A stretch of 64,000 nucleotides of DNA from positions 1-64,000 of the forward strand of contig NZ_BANU01000011.1 in NCBI RefSeq assembly GCF_000333035.1, in the 5' to 3' direction. The DNA comes from Gordonia sihwensis NBRC 108236 (GTDB taxonomy: Bacteria > Actinomycetota > Actinomycetes > Mycobacteriales > Mycobacteriaceae). The position numbers and the translations under genes are program-made. Of the stretch, positions 36,654 to 46,004 are shown in pieces; within the stretch, counting starts at the first letter, position 1, and each line of letters starts with the position of its first letter. The notes beneath the pieces were generated by a model. The model was not told the DNA's origin. It saw only the letters and a list, made by a program, of their open reading frames with translations, and did no database searches.

Positions 36654-39600
36654 CACGCCTCAGACCGGTGCGCAGTACCTCTTGCCCGACGGTCGCATCC
36701 CGGTGGTCGTCTCCGCGGACGCCGAAGACCAGCTCGGCCGGTTCGCGGCCTCCATCGCGCGCTATCTGCGGGCGCATCCGGCCGTCGACGCGCAGCGGGC
36801 GGCCGCATATCTGCTCGACGCCCGGCCGGTCCGCCGACACCGTGCGATCGCGGCGGTCGCCGACCGCGATGAGCTGCTGGGCGCACTCGATGCGCTCGCC
36901 GCCGGCCGATCGCACCCCGCGGTGGTCCGCGGGACCGCCGCCGCACACCGCTTCGCGTACGTCTACCCGGGCCAGGGCAGCCAGCGGCCCGGCATGGGTG
37001 CGGTGGACTACGACCGCTCCGCCGCCTACCGCGCCGCCGTCGACGAGTGTCACGCCGCCTCGCTCAACCTCTTCGGAACGTCGCCGATCGACTACGTCCT
37101 CGGCCGCGGCGACGCGGAACAGACCGACGACGTGCGGGTGGTGCAGCCGGCGCTGTTCATGCACATGCTGGGTCTGACGGCAATGTGGGACGCGGCGGGC
37201 GTCCGACCGTCGATGACCGTGGGACACAGTCAGGGCGAGATCGCCGCGGCGGTGCGCAGCGGCATCGCCAGTCTGCGCGACGCGCTGATCGTGGTGACCG
37301 TGCGGGCACGCGCGGTGGACGCGGTGGCGCCCCGCGGGTACACGATGGCCGTCGTCGGAATCAGTCTCGACGAGGCCGAGGCGCTGCTGGCCCGCAATTC
37401 CGGATGGATGGAATTGTCGGTGGTGAACTCCGAGCACATCCTGTGCGTGTCGGGGGAACGGCAGGCGGTGCTCGGGCTGATCGCCGCGCTGGAGGCCGAG
37501 GGCAAGTTCGCCAAGGAGATCCGCGTCGCCTACCCGGCGCACACCAGCATCGTCAGCAAGTTCGCCGACGAGTTCCAGACGGCGTTCGACGCCTACGGTC
37601 TCGGCCGGACGTTCACCGATCCCCGGATCCCGTGCATCGGCGCCACGCTCGGGGAGGCGATCGAGCCGTCGACCCCGGTGCGCGACTACTGGTTCTGGAA
37701 CCTGCGCAACCGCGTCCGGTTCGACCGAGCGGTTCACACGGCGGCAGACGCCGGAGCCGACGTCTACATCGAGATCGCCGAGCATCCGACGCTGGTGCTG
37801 GCGTTGTCGGAGACGCTGGCGGGCTCGCCCGATGCCACGATCCTGAGCACCCGCCGCCGCGAGTGCACCGATCACACGCTCTTCACTCGCAACGTCGTGA
37901 CGGTCGCGGCCACCGACCTGACCTTCGACTGGTCGAGCTGGGAGGTGCGCGGGCGCACTCGCGGGCTCCCGCTGGAGGCCTTCCCGAACTCGCCGATGCG
38001 CAAGACCCGCCTGTGGGCCAGGCCGGACGCCGGCGTCGGAGACGCCGTCAACCGCCCGGGGTGGGCCGCACCGCCCGCCGACCACGACGTGCGTGTGCTC
38101 GACGTCCGCTGGCAGCGTCCGGCGAGCCGGCGCTCGGCTGCCCCGCAGCGCATGGCGGTGCTGGCGCTTCCCGGATCAGATCTGAGTCTCGCCGCCGGCA
38201 TCTGCTCGGCCGCGCCGCAGCACGGCGCCGTGGCCTGGCAGGTACCCGACGGCGGTGCCGAGATCGGTGAGGTCGACGCCGCACTGGTGCTCCTGCCCGC
38301 GCGCGGCGACGACGTCGAAGCCGAGCTCGCCGCGGTCCTGGCGGGTTCGGCCTGGCGCGGCGGTCTCGCGGAACTCCCGCCGACCGTGTGGATCGTCAGC
38401 ACGGGGGCGGAGACGGCAGTGGACGGCGACGTCGCCGACCCGGTGCACGCCGCGGCCGTCGCCGGACTGCGCTGCCTGGCCACCGAGCAGTCCGGGGTGC
38501 GCGTCGCGCAGCTCGATCTCCCTGCGCGGCAGCCGGTCTCGGCTGACGATGTGCTAGCGGCCGTCCATGTCGCGGGCGAGCCGGCGATCGCACTGCGAGA
38601 CGGCGCGGTACTCGTCAAGCGACTGATGCCGACGGAAGCGGGGTCGGTCGCCGACCTCGATCTCACGCACGCCGTCATCACCGGCGGCACCGGGAAGGTC
38701 GGACTCGCCGTCGCCGAACGCTTCGCGCGCGACGGTGCGCGCCGGATCACCCTGCTCAGTCGTTCCGGCGGCGACGAGACGGCTCATCGCGTCGCCGCCC
38801 GGTTGTCCCGGCGTCACGGAGTGGACGTAGACCTGCGGCGCTGCGACCTCACCTCGGACACCGAGCCGGCGCAGCTGGCGGATCTGCCTCCGGTCACCAC
38901 TCTGGTGCATGCCGCGCTCGACTACGTCGAGCGGCCGCTGTCGGAGATCACCGAGGCCGATGTGCGGCGCGCCGTGGATGCGAAGGTGAGCGGACTCGCC
39001 CGGGTTCTCGACGGGATCGGGGGCGCACCGCGGGTCGTGCTCTGTGCGTCGCTCGCAGCCACCCTTGGAGGCCGGGGACAGGCGCTGTACGCCGCCGCGA
39101 ACCGTCTCCTCGAGGTGGAGGCCGCCCGGCTGCGGACGACCGGGGTGGACGCCGTCGCGCTCGCCTGGGGCTTGTGGGCGGTGCAGGGACCGCTCGACGC
39201 CGACGGGCTGGCGCGCGTCACGGCGACGGGCGTGGTGCCGATGGCGCCGACCGCGGCACTCGACGCGGGTCTCGCCGTTCACGGGGGCGATGCCGTGGTG
39301 ATGGCGGCGTCCTGGCCGGACCTGCGCCATCTGTTGGAGATGACCGGGTCGGGCGTGCTGATCGAGGAGGTGCCCGATCGCGTCGGCGCACCGGAATCGG
39401 GACACGAAGAGGAGGCCGCGGCAGCCGACGCCGCGGTCGAGACGGAGCACACCGAAGAAGCCGAGACGGCGCCGGCCGAGGTACCGGAGACGCCGCCGGC
39501 ACCTGCTCGATCGGGCGACTTGACGGCGAACCTGATCGACGAGTTGGCGGTCGCGATGGGTCTCGCGGCGACGGACATCGATCCCGCTGCGCCGCTGGTG

Positions 39601-39741
39601 GCGCTGGGTATGGACTCACTGCAGGCACTCGACTTCCGCAAACGGGTCCAGACCGCGCTGGCGTGCGACCTTCCGGTGGAGGCGATCCTGGGCGGCGCCA
39701 GCCTCGATGAGGTGGTTGCGTTGATGGACGAGGCCGCGTAG
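36646..39741 (+). CDS. mbtD: PKS AT-KR-ACP subunit
   Basis: 1031 residues. The acyltransferase (about 105-400) has YVYPGQGSQRPGMG and nucleophile S195 in GHSQGE. The ketoreductase (about 675-880) has VITGGTGKVGLAVAE and a catalytic region around ALYAAANRLLE. An acidic linker (about 915-955) leads to the ACP with S991 in GMDSLQAL. No dehydratase or enoylreductase was seen, so the unit would stay a beta-hydroxy acid, as in mycobactin. It is the last gene of the operon that starts at mbtI; 111 bp with IdeR-like boxes follow. Confidence 0.92.
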   Translation: MPDTPQTGAQYLLPDGRIPVVVSADAEDQLGRFAASIARYLRAHPAVDAQRAAAYLLDARPVRRHRAIAAVADRDELLGALDALAAGRSHPAVVRGTAAAHRFAYVYPGQGSQRPGMGAVDYDRSAAYRAAVDECHAASLNLFGTSPIDYVLGRGDAEQTDDVRVVQPALFMHMLGLTAMWDAAGVRPSMTVGHSQGEIAAAVRSGIASLRDALIVVTVRARAVDAVAPRGYTMAVVGISLDEAEALLARNSGWMELSVVNSEHILCVSGERQAVLGLIAALEAEGKFAKEIRVAYPAHTSIVSKFADEFQTAFDAYGLGRTFTDPRIPCIGATLGEAIEPSTPVRDYWFWNLRNRVRFDRAVHTAADAGADVYIEIAEHPTLVLALSETLAGSPDATILSTRRRECTDHTLFTRNVVTVAATDLTFDWSSWEVRGRTRGLPLEAFPNSPMRKTRLWARPDAGVGDAVNRPGWAAPPADHDVRVLDVRWQRPASRRSAAPQRMAVLALPGSDLSLAAGICSAAPQHGAVAWQVPDGGAEIGEVDAALVLLPARGDDVEAELAAVLAGSAWRGGLAELPPTVWIVSTGAETAVDGDVADPVHAAAVAGLRCLATEQSGVRVAQLDLPARQPVSADDVLAAVHVAGEPAIALRDGAVLVKRLMPTEAGSVADLDLTHAVITGGTGKVGLAVAERFARDGARRITLLSRSGGDETAHRVAARLSRRHGVDVDLRRCDLTSDTEPAQLADLPPVTTLVHAALDYVERPLSEITEADVRRAVDAKVSGLARVLDGIGGAPRVVLCASLAATLGGRGQALYAAANRLLEVEAARLRTTGVDAVALAWGLWAVQGPLDADGLARVTATGVVPMAPTAALDAGLAVHGGDAVVMAASWPDLRHLLEMTGSGVLIEEVPDRVGAPESGHEEEAAAADAAVETEHTEEAETAPAEVPETPPAPARSGDLTANLIDELAVAMGLAATDIDPAAPLVALGMDSLQALDFRKRVQTALACDLPVEAILGGASLDEVVALMDEAA

Positions 39742-39810
39742 CGCTCGCGTCATCTTCCGGGTGTGGGGCGCGCAGCGAAACGGACGAATCCGTGACCAGG
39801 GTAACCGTAC

Positions 39811-39829
39811 TAAGGCTAGACTTACCTTC
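39811..39829. promoter_or_regulatory. IdeR/DmdR-type iron box before the MTB12-like gene
   Basis: TAAGGCTAGACTTACCTTC matches the TTAGGTTAGGCTAACCTAA consensus at 13 of 19 positions. It lies 24 nt upstream of the ATG. A second weaker TAAGGTTTGGTT element follows at 39831 and may extend the site. Confidence 0.6.
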
Positions 39830-39852
39830 TTAAGGTTTGGTTCAATTACCGC

Positions 39853-40611
39853 ATGTATGACGAAGAGCAGGTCACCCAGCCGATCGCCGCTGAGCCGGCG
39901 CCGGCGGCCGAGGAGTCGGGCACGTCGATCAACTGGCCCACGGTGATGATGGCGGCGGGCATCTCGGCGGTCGTCTCGGCGATCGTGCTCTCCATCGGAC
40001 TGGTCGGTCTGATGCTCAGCGACGTCGGCGGCAACCGTGCCGCGGCGCAGGAGGCCCCCGCCACGGTGGTGAATCTCGGTGCGCAGCAGACGCAGCCGCA
40101 CGCCGCCGCCCCGGCGTCCGACAGTGCCGCCCCTTCGTCGGACGCCCCGGCCGCCGACGCTCCCGCCGCCGATGCGCCGGTCGCCGATGCGCCCGCCGCG
40201 GACGCTCCGGCGGCGCAGGCTCCGGCTGCTGCTCAGCAGCAGACGCCCACCGCGCAGGGGCCGACGAAGCCGACGGCCGCGCAACTGCAGGCCGAGATGG
40301 ACTACCTCGCCTCCGGTGCCTCGAACGCGCAGAAGGCTCAGCGCCTGGAGGGCGGGGCCCGCGCGGTGAACCAGGCGCAGGGCATCCTCGGTCTGGCCGC
40401 GAAGTTCAAGCCGATGGGGCTGACTTACCGGATCGTCGACCCGGTGACGGTCAACGGCAACATCGCCAGCGCGCGTCTCAAGCTGTCCTCGCCCGGATAC
40501 CAGCCCACCTACATGACGATGAAGTGGGTGTGGAAGGACGGGCGCTGGAAGCTCACCAACTCGTCCATCTGTGAACTCGGTTCGTACGCCAACATTCCCT
40601 GCAACCTGTAA
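39853..40611 (+). CDS. MTB12/CFP-2-like secreted or membrane-anchored protein
   Basis: A 252-residue protein with an N-terminal TM (about 27-52: TVMMAAGISAVVSAIVLSIG) and a Pro/Ala/Asp-rich segment with repeated DAPAADAPVADAPAAD (about 85-125). The C-terminal domain (about 145-250) has LTYRIVDPVTVNG and MKWVWKDGRWKLTNSSICEL, resembling the low-molecular-weight antigen MTB12 family of mycobacteria. That family is exported but of unknown function. Its own IdeR box and terminator and its place between mbtD and mbtE suggest an iron-limitation role, perhaps siderophore handling at the envelope (inference). Confidence 0.75.
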   Translation: MYDEEQVTQPIAAEPAPAAEESGTSINWPTVMMAAGISAVVSAIVLSIGLVGLMLSDVGGNRAAAQEAPATVVNLGAQQTQPHAAAPASDSAAPSSDAPAADAPAADAPVADAPAADAPAAQAPAAAQQQTPTAQGPTKPTAAQLQAEMDYLASGASNAQKAQRLEGGARAVNQAQGILGLAAKFKPMGLTYRIVDPVTVNGNIASARLKLSSPGYQPTYMTMKWVWKDGRWKLTNSSICELGSYANIPCNL

Positions 40612-40624
40612 GGACCGTTGGACC

Positions 40625-40660
40625 AGGAAGGACCCGGGGCGATCGCCCCGGGTCCTTCCT
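40625..40660 (+). terminator. Perfect palindromic terminator before mbtE
   Basis: A 36-bp perfect palindrome (AGGAAGGACCCGGGGC, then GATC, then its complement) beginning 14 nt after the MTB12-like stop. The IdeR box of mbtE starts at the next base. Confidence 0.9.
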
Positions 40661-40679
40661 TTAGGTAAGGCTAGGCTAA
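40661..40679. promoter_or_regulatory. IdeR/DmdR-type iron box before mbtE
   Basis: TTAGGTAAGGCTAGGCTAA matches the consensus at 16 of 19 positions. It ends 9 nt before the mbtE ATG, so it overlaps the promoter or transcription start; mbtE may have almost no 5' leader. Confidence 0.85.
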
Positions 40680-40688
40680 AATCGACCC

Positions 40689-43600
40689 ATGACGAGTGAC
40701 CTGGCCGCCCGCCGACGTGAACTCCTCCGCAAGCGTCTCCAGGAGGAGAGTCTGACTCACCGTGGCGCCGCGGAGGCGGTGCCGGCCCGGGCCGACGGTG
40801 CGCGCACGCCGCTGCCCATCGCGGCTCGCCGGCTCTGGTTCGCCGGCCACCGCGATCCGGACGACACCTCGCTCAACATCTCGGTGGCCTTCGCGCTGCA
40901 CGGGGAACTCGATGCCGAGCGTCTCCGCCGCGCCGTCGAGTCCGTGGTCTCGCGACACGAGACGCTCCGCGCCCGCTACCTCGCGGGCGAGGACGGCGAG
41001 CCGGTGATGCAGCACCGCATCGGCGCCCCGATCTCCTGGACCACCGCCGACCTGACCGAACTGTCCGGCGCGGCGGCTCAGCGGCGCCTGCAGGTGCTGG
41101 CCGCGCGGGAGGCGCGGACGCCCTTCCGACTCGCCGACGACGCTCCGCTGCGAGTCACGCTCGCCGCGCTGGCACCCGAGCACCACGTGCTGCTCCTGAC
41201 CGTCCACCACATCGCCTGGGACGACGACTCGTGGGCGGTGTTCTTCGCCGACCTCGCCGCCGCCTATCGGGGGACGGAGACGGCGGCGCTCGCGCGGGCG
41301 TACGCCGACGTGCCCGACCCCTCTGACGACCAACTCGACGCCGACCTCGCGCACTGGGCGCAGGTGCTGCGTCCCGCACCCGAACCGCTCGACCTGCCCG
41401 CCGCGACCGGCGCCACCGGCAGCGGTCGCGTGCACCGCCGCTTGGCGCCGGAGATCGAGGCTGCGGCAGCCGAACTCGGACGAGCTGCGCGCACCACCAC
41501 GTTCGCGGTCCTGCTCGCGGCCACCCAAGCCTTCCTGCATCGCGTGTACGGCGCCGACGACGTGGTGATCGCGGTGCCGACCACCGTGCGCCCGGCCGGG
41601 GCCGAGGATCTGATCGGTTACTTCGGCAACACCGTCCTGCTGCGCGGCGACGTCGACGCGCGGTCGTCGCTGACCGAGCTGATCGGCTGTTCCCGTGAGT
41701 CGTTGGCCGCCGGGCTCGCCGCCTGCCGCGTTCCGATCGACCGAGTGGTGGCCGAGTTCGCGCCCGACCGCCGCGCCGGTCTGGCCGGGCTGGTCTCGGC
41801 GAGCCTGTCGCTGCGCCGTGATCTGTCCGGGCTCGGGCTCGACGGCCTCCGCGTCGAACACCTCGACCACCTCCACGCTCCCAACGCCCAGTTGCCGTTG
41901 GAGTTCGCGATCGTGTCCGGTACCGAACCCGTCCTGGAACTGCAGTATCAGTCGTCCCGCTTGCGCGATGCGGAGGCGCAGGCGCTGCTCGCCGCGTACG
42001 CGACCTTCCTCACCGACGTCCTCGGCCGGCCCGACGCGCCCATCCGGGACGCACGACTGCTCGATGACGAGGCGCTCTCGGCGGTGGTCTCCGCGGCCGC
42101 CGGACCCGCGGTCGACGATGTTCCCGACACCCTCGTCGGCATGTTCGAGGCCGCGGTGGCGCAGCGTCCCGCCCACCCGGCGATCGTCACCGACGACCGC
42201 TCGATCACTTACGCCGAACTCGGCACCGCCGTCGACGTACTCGCGGCCCGGATCGCGCACGCCGCGGGCCCGGCGCTGGCGGCGCCGGACGCCGTGGTCG
42301 CGCTGCGCATGTCCGCGAGCGAGGACTTCGTGGTCGCCGCGCTGGCGGTGCTCAAGACCGGCGCCGCCTACCTGCCGGTGGATCCGGACTACCCGGCCGA
42401 CCGCACCGCCTTCCTGCTCGAGGACGCCCGTCCGGTGCTGGTGCTCGACGCCGCCGAAGTGCAGCGGCTGCGCGCCGAACCCGAAGAGGCGCCGCGGCGT
42501 CTCGACCTTCCCGGGCCCTTGCCGGAATCGTTGGCCTACATCATCTACACCTCCGGATCCACCGGCACCCCGAAGGGCGTGGCCGTGGAGCACCGGGCGA
42601 TCGCCGAGCATCTGCGGGCATTCGGCGCCACCAGCGTCGTCGGCTCCGACGACCGCCTCGTGCAGACCTCGTCGGTCAGCTTCGACGCGTCGATGTTCGA
42701 GATCTTCGCGACCCTGACCGCCGGCGCCACCCTCGTGATCCCGAAGAAGGGCGCGCTCACCGACATCGCCTACCTGGCCGACCTGCTGGTCCGCGAGCAA
42801 GTGACGGTGATGCACATGGTGCCGAGCATGCTCTCCACGCTGTTGCTGATCCCGGAGGTCAAGCAGTGGACCACGCTGCGCACCGTGCCGGTGGGCGGCG
42901 AGGCGCTGCCGGGTGAGGTCGCCGACGAGTTCACCACCGCGTTCACCGCAGACCTCAGCAACAACTACGGGCCCACCGAAGCCGTCGTCGCGGCCACCCA
43001 TCACCGGGTCGACGGACCGCGCGGCGGCGCGGTGGTGCCGATCGGCCGTCCCAATCCGGGGGTCGCGGCGCACCTGCTCGACGCCGGCCTGCAACCGGTG
43101 CCCGACGGAGTGGTCGGCGAGCTGTACCTCGGCGGACGTCAGCTGGCGCGCGGCTACCTGCGCCGCAGCGGACTGACCGCCGCGCGATTCGTCGCGGACC
43201 CCTTCGGAAAGGGTGAACGTCTTTACCGCACAGGCGATCTCGCCCGGCGCGGCGGAGACGGGGAGCTGCAGTTCGTCGGCCGCTCCGACGACCAGATCAA
43301 GGTCCGCGGCTTCCGCATCGAACCCGGTGAGATCGAGGCGGTGCTCGCCGCGCACGAGGACGTCCAGCGTGCCCTGGTTACCGTGGTCGACGACCGGCTG
43401 CTCGCGTACGTGATCGGCGAGTCCGGCGCGGTCCCCGACCCGCAGGCGCTCCGCGACCACGCCGCGCAGACACTTCCGTCGCACATGATTCCGGACGCCG
43501 TCGTCGTCATCGACGAGGTGCCGATCACCGTGCACGGCAAGCTCGACCGCGCTGCGCTTCCGGTGCCGGCCACCCAGGCCGCGGGTTTCGTGGAGCCGGC

Positions 43601-46004
43601 GACGCCCACCGAGCGGCGGGTGGCGGCGGTGTTCTCGGAGCTGTTCGGCGGCCGGACCATCGGGTCCGCGGACTCGTTCTTCGATCTCGGCGGCCACTCG
43701 CTGCTCGCGGCCCGCCTGGTGACCGCCCTCTCGGCCGAGTTCGGGCTCGACGTCGACGTCCGGGCACCGTTCGACGCCCCGACGGTGGCCGGGCTGTCCG
43801 CACTGCTGGTCGAGAAGGCGCGCGCCGAGCTCGGCGTCGACCTCGACGCGGACCCGGACCAGGACGGCTGGGCGGACGGCGCCTGGACAGAAGGCGGCGC
43901 GGAGGGGAGCGACTGGGCCGACGGGGACTGGACCAGCGCCGACTTCGGCGGGATCGCCCTGGGAACGCCGGAGCCGCAGCACACCGAACCGGTCCGACCT
44001 CCGCTGGTGGCCGGTGACGAGGTCGAGCGGGCGCCGCTGTCGTTCTCCCAGCTCGCCATGTGGTTCAACGAGCGGTTCGGCGGCGCGAGCGCGGAGAACA
44101 ACATCGTGCTGACCCTCGCCGTCGAAGGGCCGGTGAACGACGACGCTCTGCGCGGCGCGATCGCGGACGTGGTCCGGCGGCATCGCTCGCTGCGGACCTC
44201 GTTCAGCGAGATCGACGGACTGCCGGTCCAGGTGATCCGCGACGACGCCGACATCGAGGTGCCGCTGAGCATCACCGAGGCCACCGATGCCGACGACCCC
44301 GTGCGCATCGCGGCGCAGACCGGGGAGCTGATCTTCGATCTGGCGGCGGCGCCGCTGGTGCGCGCACACCTGGTGCGGGCCGGGTCGTCGTCGGTGCTCG
44401 CGCTGGTGATTCATCACATGGTGGTCGACCACGGCAGCACCGACATCATCATCGCCGACCTCGCCGCCGCCTACCGTGCGCGGACCGGCGGTCCCGCCCT
44501 CACTCCTCGGCCGACCGGACCGGAGTACACCGACGTGGCGCGCTGGCAGCACTCGATGTTCGGTCTCGACGCCGACCCCGACAGCGACGCCGGCCGCTAC
44601 GGGCGTGCCCAGATCGACTTCTGGCGCGACCGGCTCGAAGGACTTCCGGACGAGATCCTGGTGGCGGCCGACCGGCCCCGCCCCGAGGGCCTGAGCCACC
44701 GCGGGGTGATCGTCGACTTCGATATCAGCGCTTCGCGCTACGAGCGGCTCAAGACCGTCTTCCGCGGCAGTGCGGTCAGTGACTTCATGGCGCTCACCGC
44801 CATGTGGTCGGCTGCGCTGCACACGCTCGGCGGCGGCGTCGACATCGCGATCGGCACTCCGTCGGCGGGGCGGGCCGACCCGGCGACCGCCGACATCGTC
44901 GGGCTGCTCGCCAACATGGTGGTTCTGCGCACCGATCTGACCGGCGAGCCGACACTGAACGACGTTCTGCACCGCTCCCGCGACGCCGTGCTCGACGCCT
45001 TCTCCCACCAGGATCTGCCGATCGAACGCCTGGTGGAGGCGCTGAACCCGCGCCGCACCCGGGCCCGGAACCCGCTGTTCCAGAGCATGGTCCACTTCCG
45101 CGATACGGCAGGCGAGCCCGTGGTCCAGCTCGCGGAGGGCACGTCCATGCACATCCTCCCGATGGAGGTGGACACCTCCTACCTTGATCTCAATCTGATC
45201 GTGACCACCTGCGGCGACGGCAGCCTGAGCGGCCGGCTGGTCGCGAGCGCAGACCTCTACGACGAGGACACCGCGCGCGGTATCGCCGACCGATTCACGA
45301 CGCTCCTCGAAGCCCTGGCGGAGAATCCGCAGCGACGGCTGTCGGAGGTGACGGTCCGGCCGATACCGGATGCACTCGACGCCTCCGTGCACGGTGAGGA
45401 TCCCGCCGTGCTCGCCGAACTCATCGCCGCCGGGTCGCCGCGACGCGTTCAGGCGCGGCCCGCGACACTCGCCGGTCTGCCGCACGCGGGTCTGACGCAC
45501 TGCGCCTCGGTCGCGACCTGGATCGTCGACGGTCCGGGTGCCGCCACCGCACTTCCGGAGACGCTGCGCGCGCTCTCGCCCGCGTCGCTGGTGATCGACA
45601 ACTACGCCGCCGCACCGGCGGCCGCGCCGGTCGCCGAGGTGTACACCGCCGGCGGCGGCACCCAGACGCCGACCGAGCGGGCACTGGTGACCATGCTCGA
45701 GGAACTGCTCGGGGTCACCGGGATCGGGCGCGACGACAACTTCTTCGCGGTCGGCGGCGACAGCGTCATCTCGATCCAGTGGTCGGCGCGTGCGGCGGCC
45801 GCGGGCATCGCTCTCGATCCGCAGCAGATCTTCGACCACTACTCGATCGCCGAACTGGCCGAGGCGGTCGACGCCGCGCGGGCCCGGAACGACGACACCG
45901 TCGAGCCGGAGCCGCAGCCGGTCGATGCGTCGCCGATGTCGGCGTCGGGGCTGTCGAGTGACATGCTGTCGGCGCTCGGCTCGGCGTGGGAGGCGCAGCA
46001 GTGA
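40689..46004 (+). CDS. mbtE: NRPS C-A-PCP-C-PCP, lysine-module siderophore synthetase
   Basis: 1771 residues. C1 (about 38-470) has HHIAWDD. A1 (about 490-990) has YTSGSTGTPKG near 620. PCP1 has S1004 in GGHSLLAA. A Trp/Asp-rich linker (about 1060-1095, repeated GWADGAWTEG-type units) follows. C2 (about 1110-1550) has H1242/H1243/D1247 in HHMVVDH. About 100 residues with no adenylation motif come next, then PCP2 with S1692 in GGDSVIS. It probably adds a lysine residue to the chain, as MbtE does (1682 residues in M. tuberculosis). The second module lacks an A domain. The stop overlaps mbtF as GTGA. Confidence 0.88.
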   Translation: MTSDLAARRRELLRKRLQEESLTHRGAAEAVPARADGARTPLPIAARRLWFAGHRDPDDTSLNISVAFALHGELDAERLRRAVESVVSRHETLRARYLAGEDGEPVMQHRIGAPISWTTADLTELSGAAAQRRLQVLAAREARTPFRLADDAPLRVTLAALAPEHHVLLLTVHHIAWDDDSWAVFFADLAAAYRGTETAALARAYADVPDPSDDQLDADLAHWAQVLRPAPEPLDLPAATGATGSGRVHRRLAPEIEAAAAELGRAARTTTFAVLLAATQAFLHRVYGADDVVIAVPTTVRPAGAEDLIGYFGNTVLLRGDVDARSSLTELIGCSRESLAAGLAACRVPIDRVVAEFAPDRRAGLAGLVSASLSLRRDLSGLGLDGLRVEHLDHLHAPNAQLPLEFAIVSGTEPVLELQYQSSRLRDAEAQALLAAYATFLTDVLGRPDAPIRDARLLDDEALSAVVSAAAGPAVDDVPDTLVGMFEAAVAQRPAHPAIVTDDRSITYAELGTAVDVLAARIAHAAGPALAAPDAVVALRMSASEDFVVAALAVLKTGAAYLPVDPDYPADRTAFLLEDARPVLVLDAAEVQRLRAEPEEAPRRLDLPGPLPESLAYIIYTSGSTGTPKGVAVEHRAIAEHLRAFGATSVVGSDDRLVQTSSVSFDASMFEIFATLTAGATLVIPKKGALTDIAYLADLLVREQVTVMHMVPSMLSTLLLIPEVKQWTTLRTVPVGGEALPGEVADEFTTAFTADLSNNYGPTEAVVAATHHRVDGPRGGAVVPIGRPNPGVAAHLLDAGLQPVPDGVVGELYLGGRQLARGYLRRSGLTAARFVADPFGKGERLYRTGDLARRGGDGELQFVGRSDDQIKVRGFRIEPGEIEAVLAAHEDVQRALVTVVDDRLLAYVIGESGAVPDPQALRDHAAQTLPSHMIPDAVVVIDEVPITVHGKLDRAALPVPATQAAGFVEPATPTERRVAAVFSELFGGRTIGSADSFFDLGGHSLLAARLVTALSAEFGLDVDVRAPFDAPTVAGLSALLVEKARAELGVDLDADPDQDGWADGAWTEGGAEGSDWADGDWTSADFGGIALGTPEPQHTEPVRPPLVAGDEVERAPLSFSQLAMWFNERFGGASAENNIVLTLAVEGPVNDDALRGAIADVVRRHRSLRTSFSEIDGLPVQVIRDDADIEVPLSITEATDADDPVRIAAQTGELIFDLAAAPLVRAHLVRAGSSSVLALVIHHMVVDHGSTDIIIADLAAAYRARTGGPALTPRPTGPEYTDVARWQHSMFGLDADPDSDAGRYGRAQIDFWRDRLEGLPDEILVAADRPRPEGLSHRGVIVDFDISASRYERLKTVFRGSAVSDFMALTAMWSAALHTLGGGVDIAIGTPSAGRADPATADIVGLLANMVVLRTDLTGEPTLNDVLHRSRDAVLDAFSHQDLPIERLVEALNPRRTRARNPLFQSMVHFRDTAGEPVVQLAEGTSMHILPMEVDTSYLDLNLIVTTCGDGSLSGRLVASADLYDEDTARGIADRFTTLLEALAENPQRRLSEVTVRPIPDALDASVHGEDPAVLAELIAAGSPRRVQARPATLAGLPHAGLTHCASVATWIVDGPGAATALPETLRALSPASLVIDNYAAAPAAAPVAEVYTAGGGTQTPTERALVTMLEELLGVTGIGRDDNFFAVGGDSVISIQWSARAAAAGIALDPQQIFDHYSIAELAEAVDAARARNDDTVEPEPQPVDASPMSASGLSSDMLSALGSAWEAQQ

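Noticed and set aside
39831-39849. Second IdeR-like box before the MTB12-like gene
   Set aside because: About 12 of 19 matches with a poor right half; not called separately.
40671-45839. Open frame of over 1700 codons on the minus strand opposite mbtE
   Set aside because: High-GC shadow: no domain motif, Arg/His/Gly-rich composition; the plus-strand NRPS is unambiguous.
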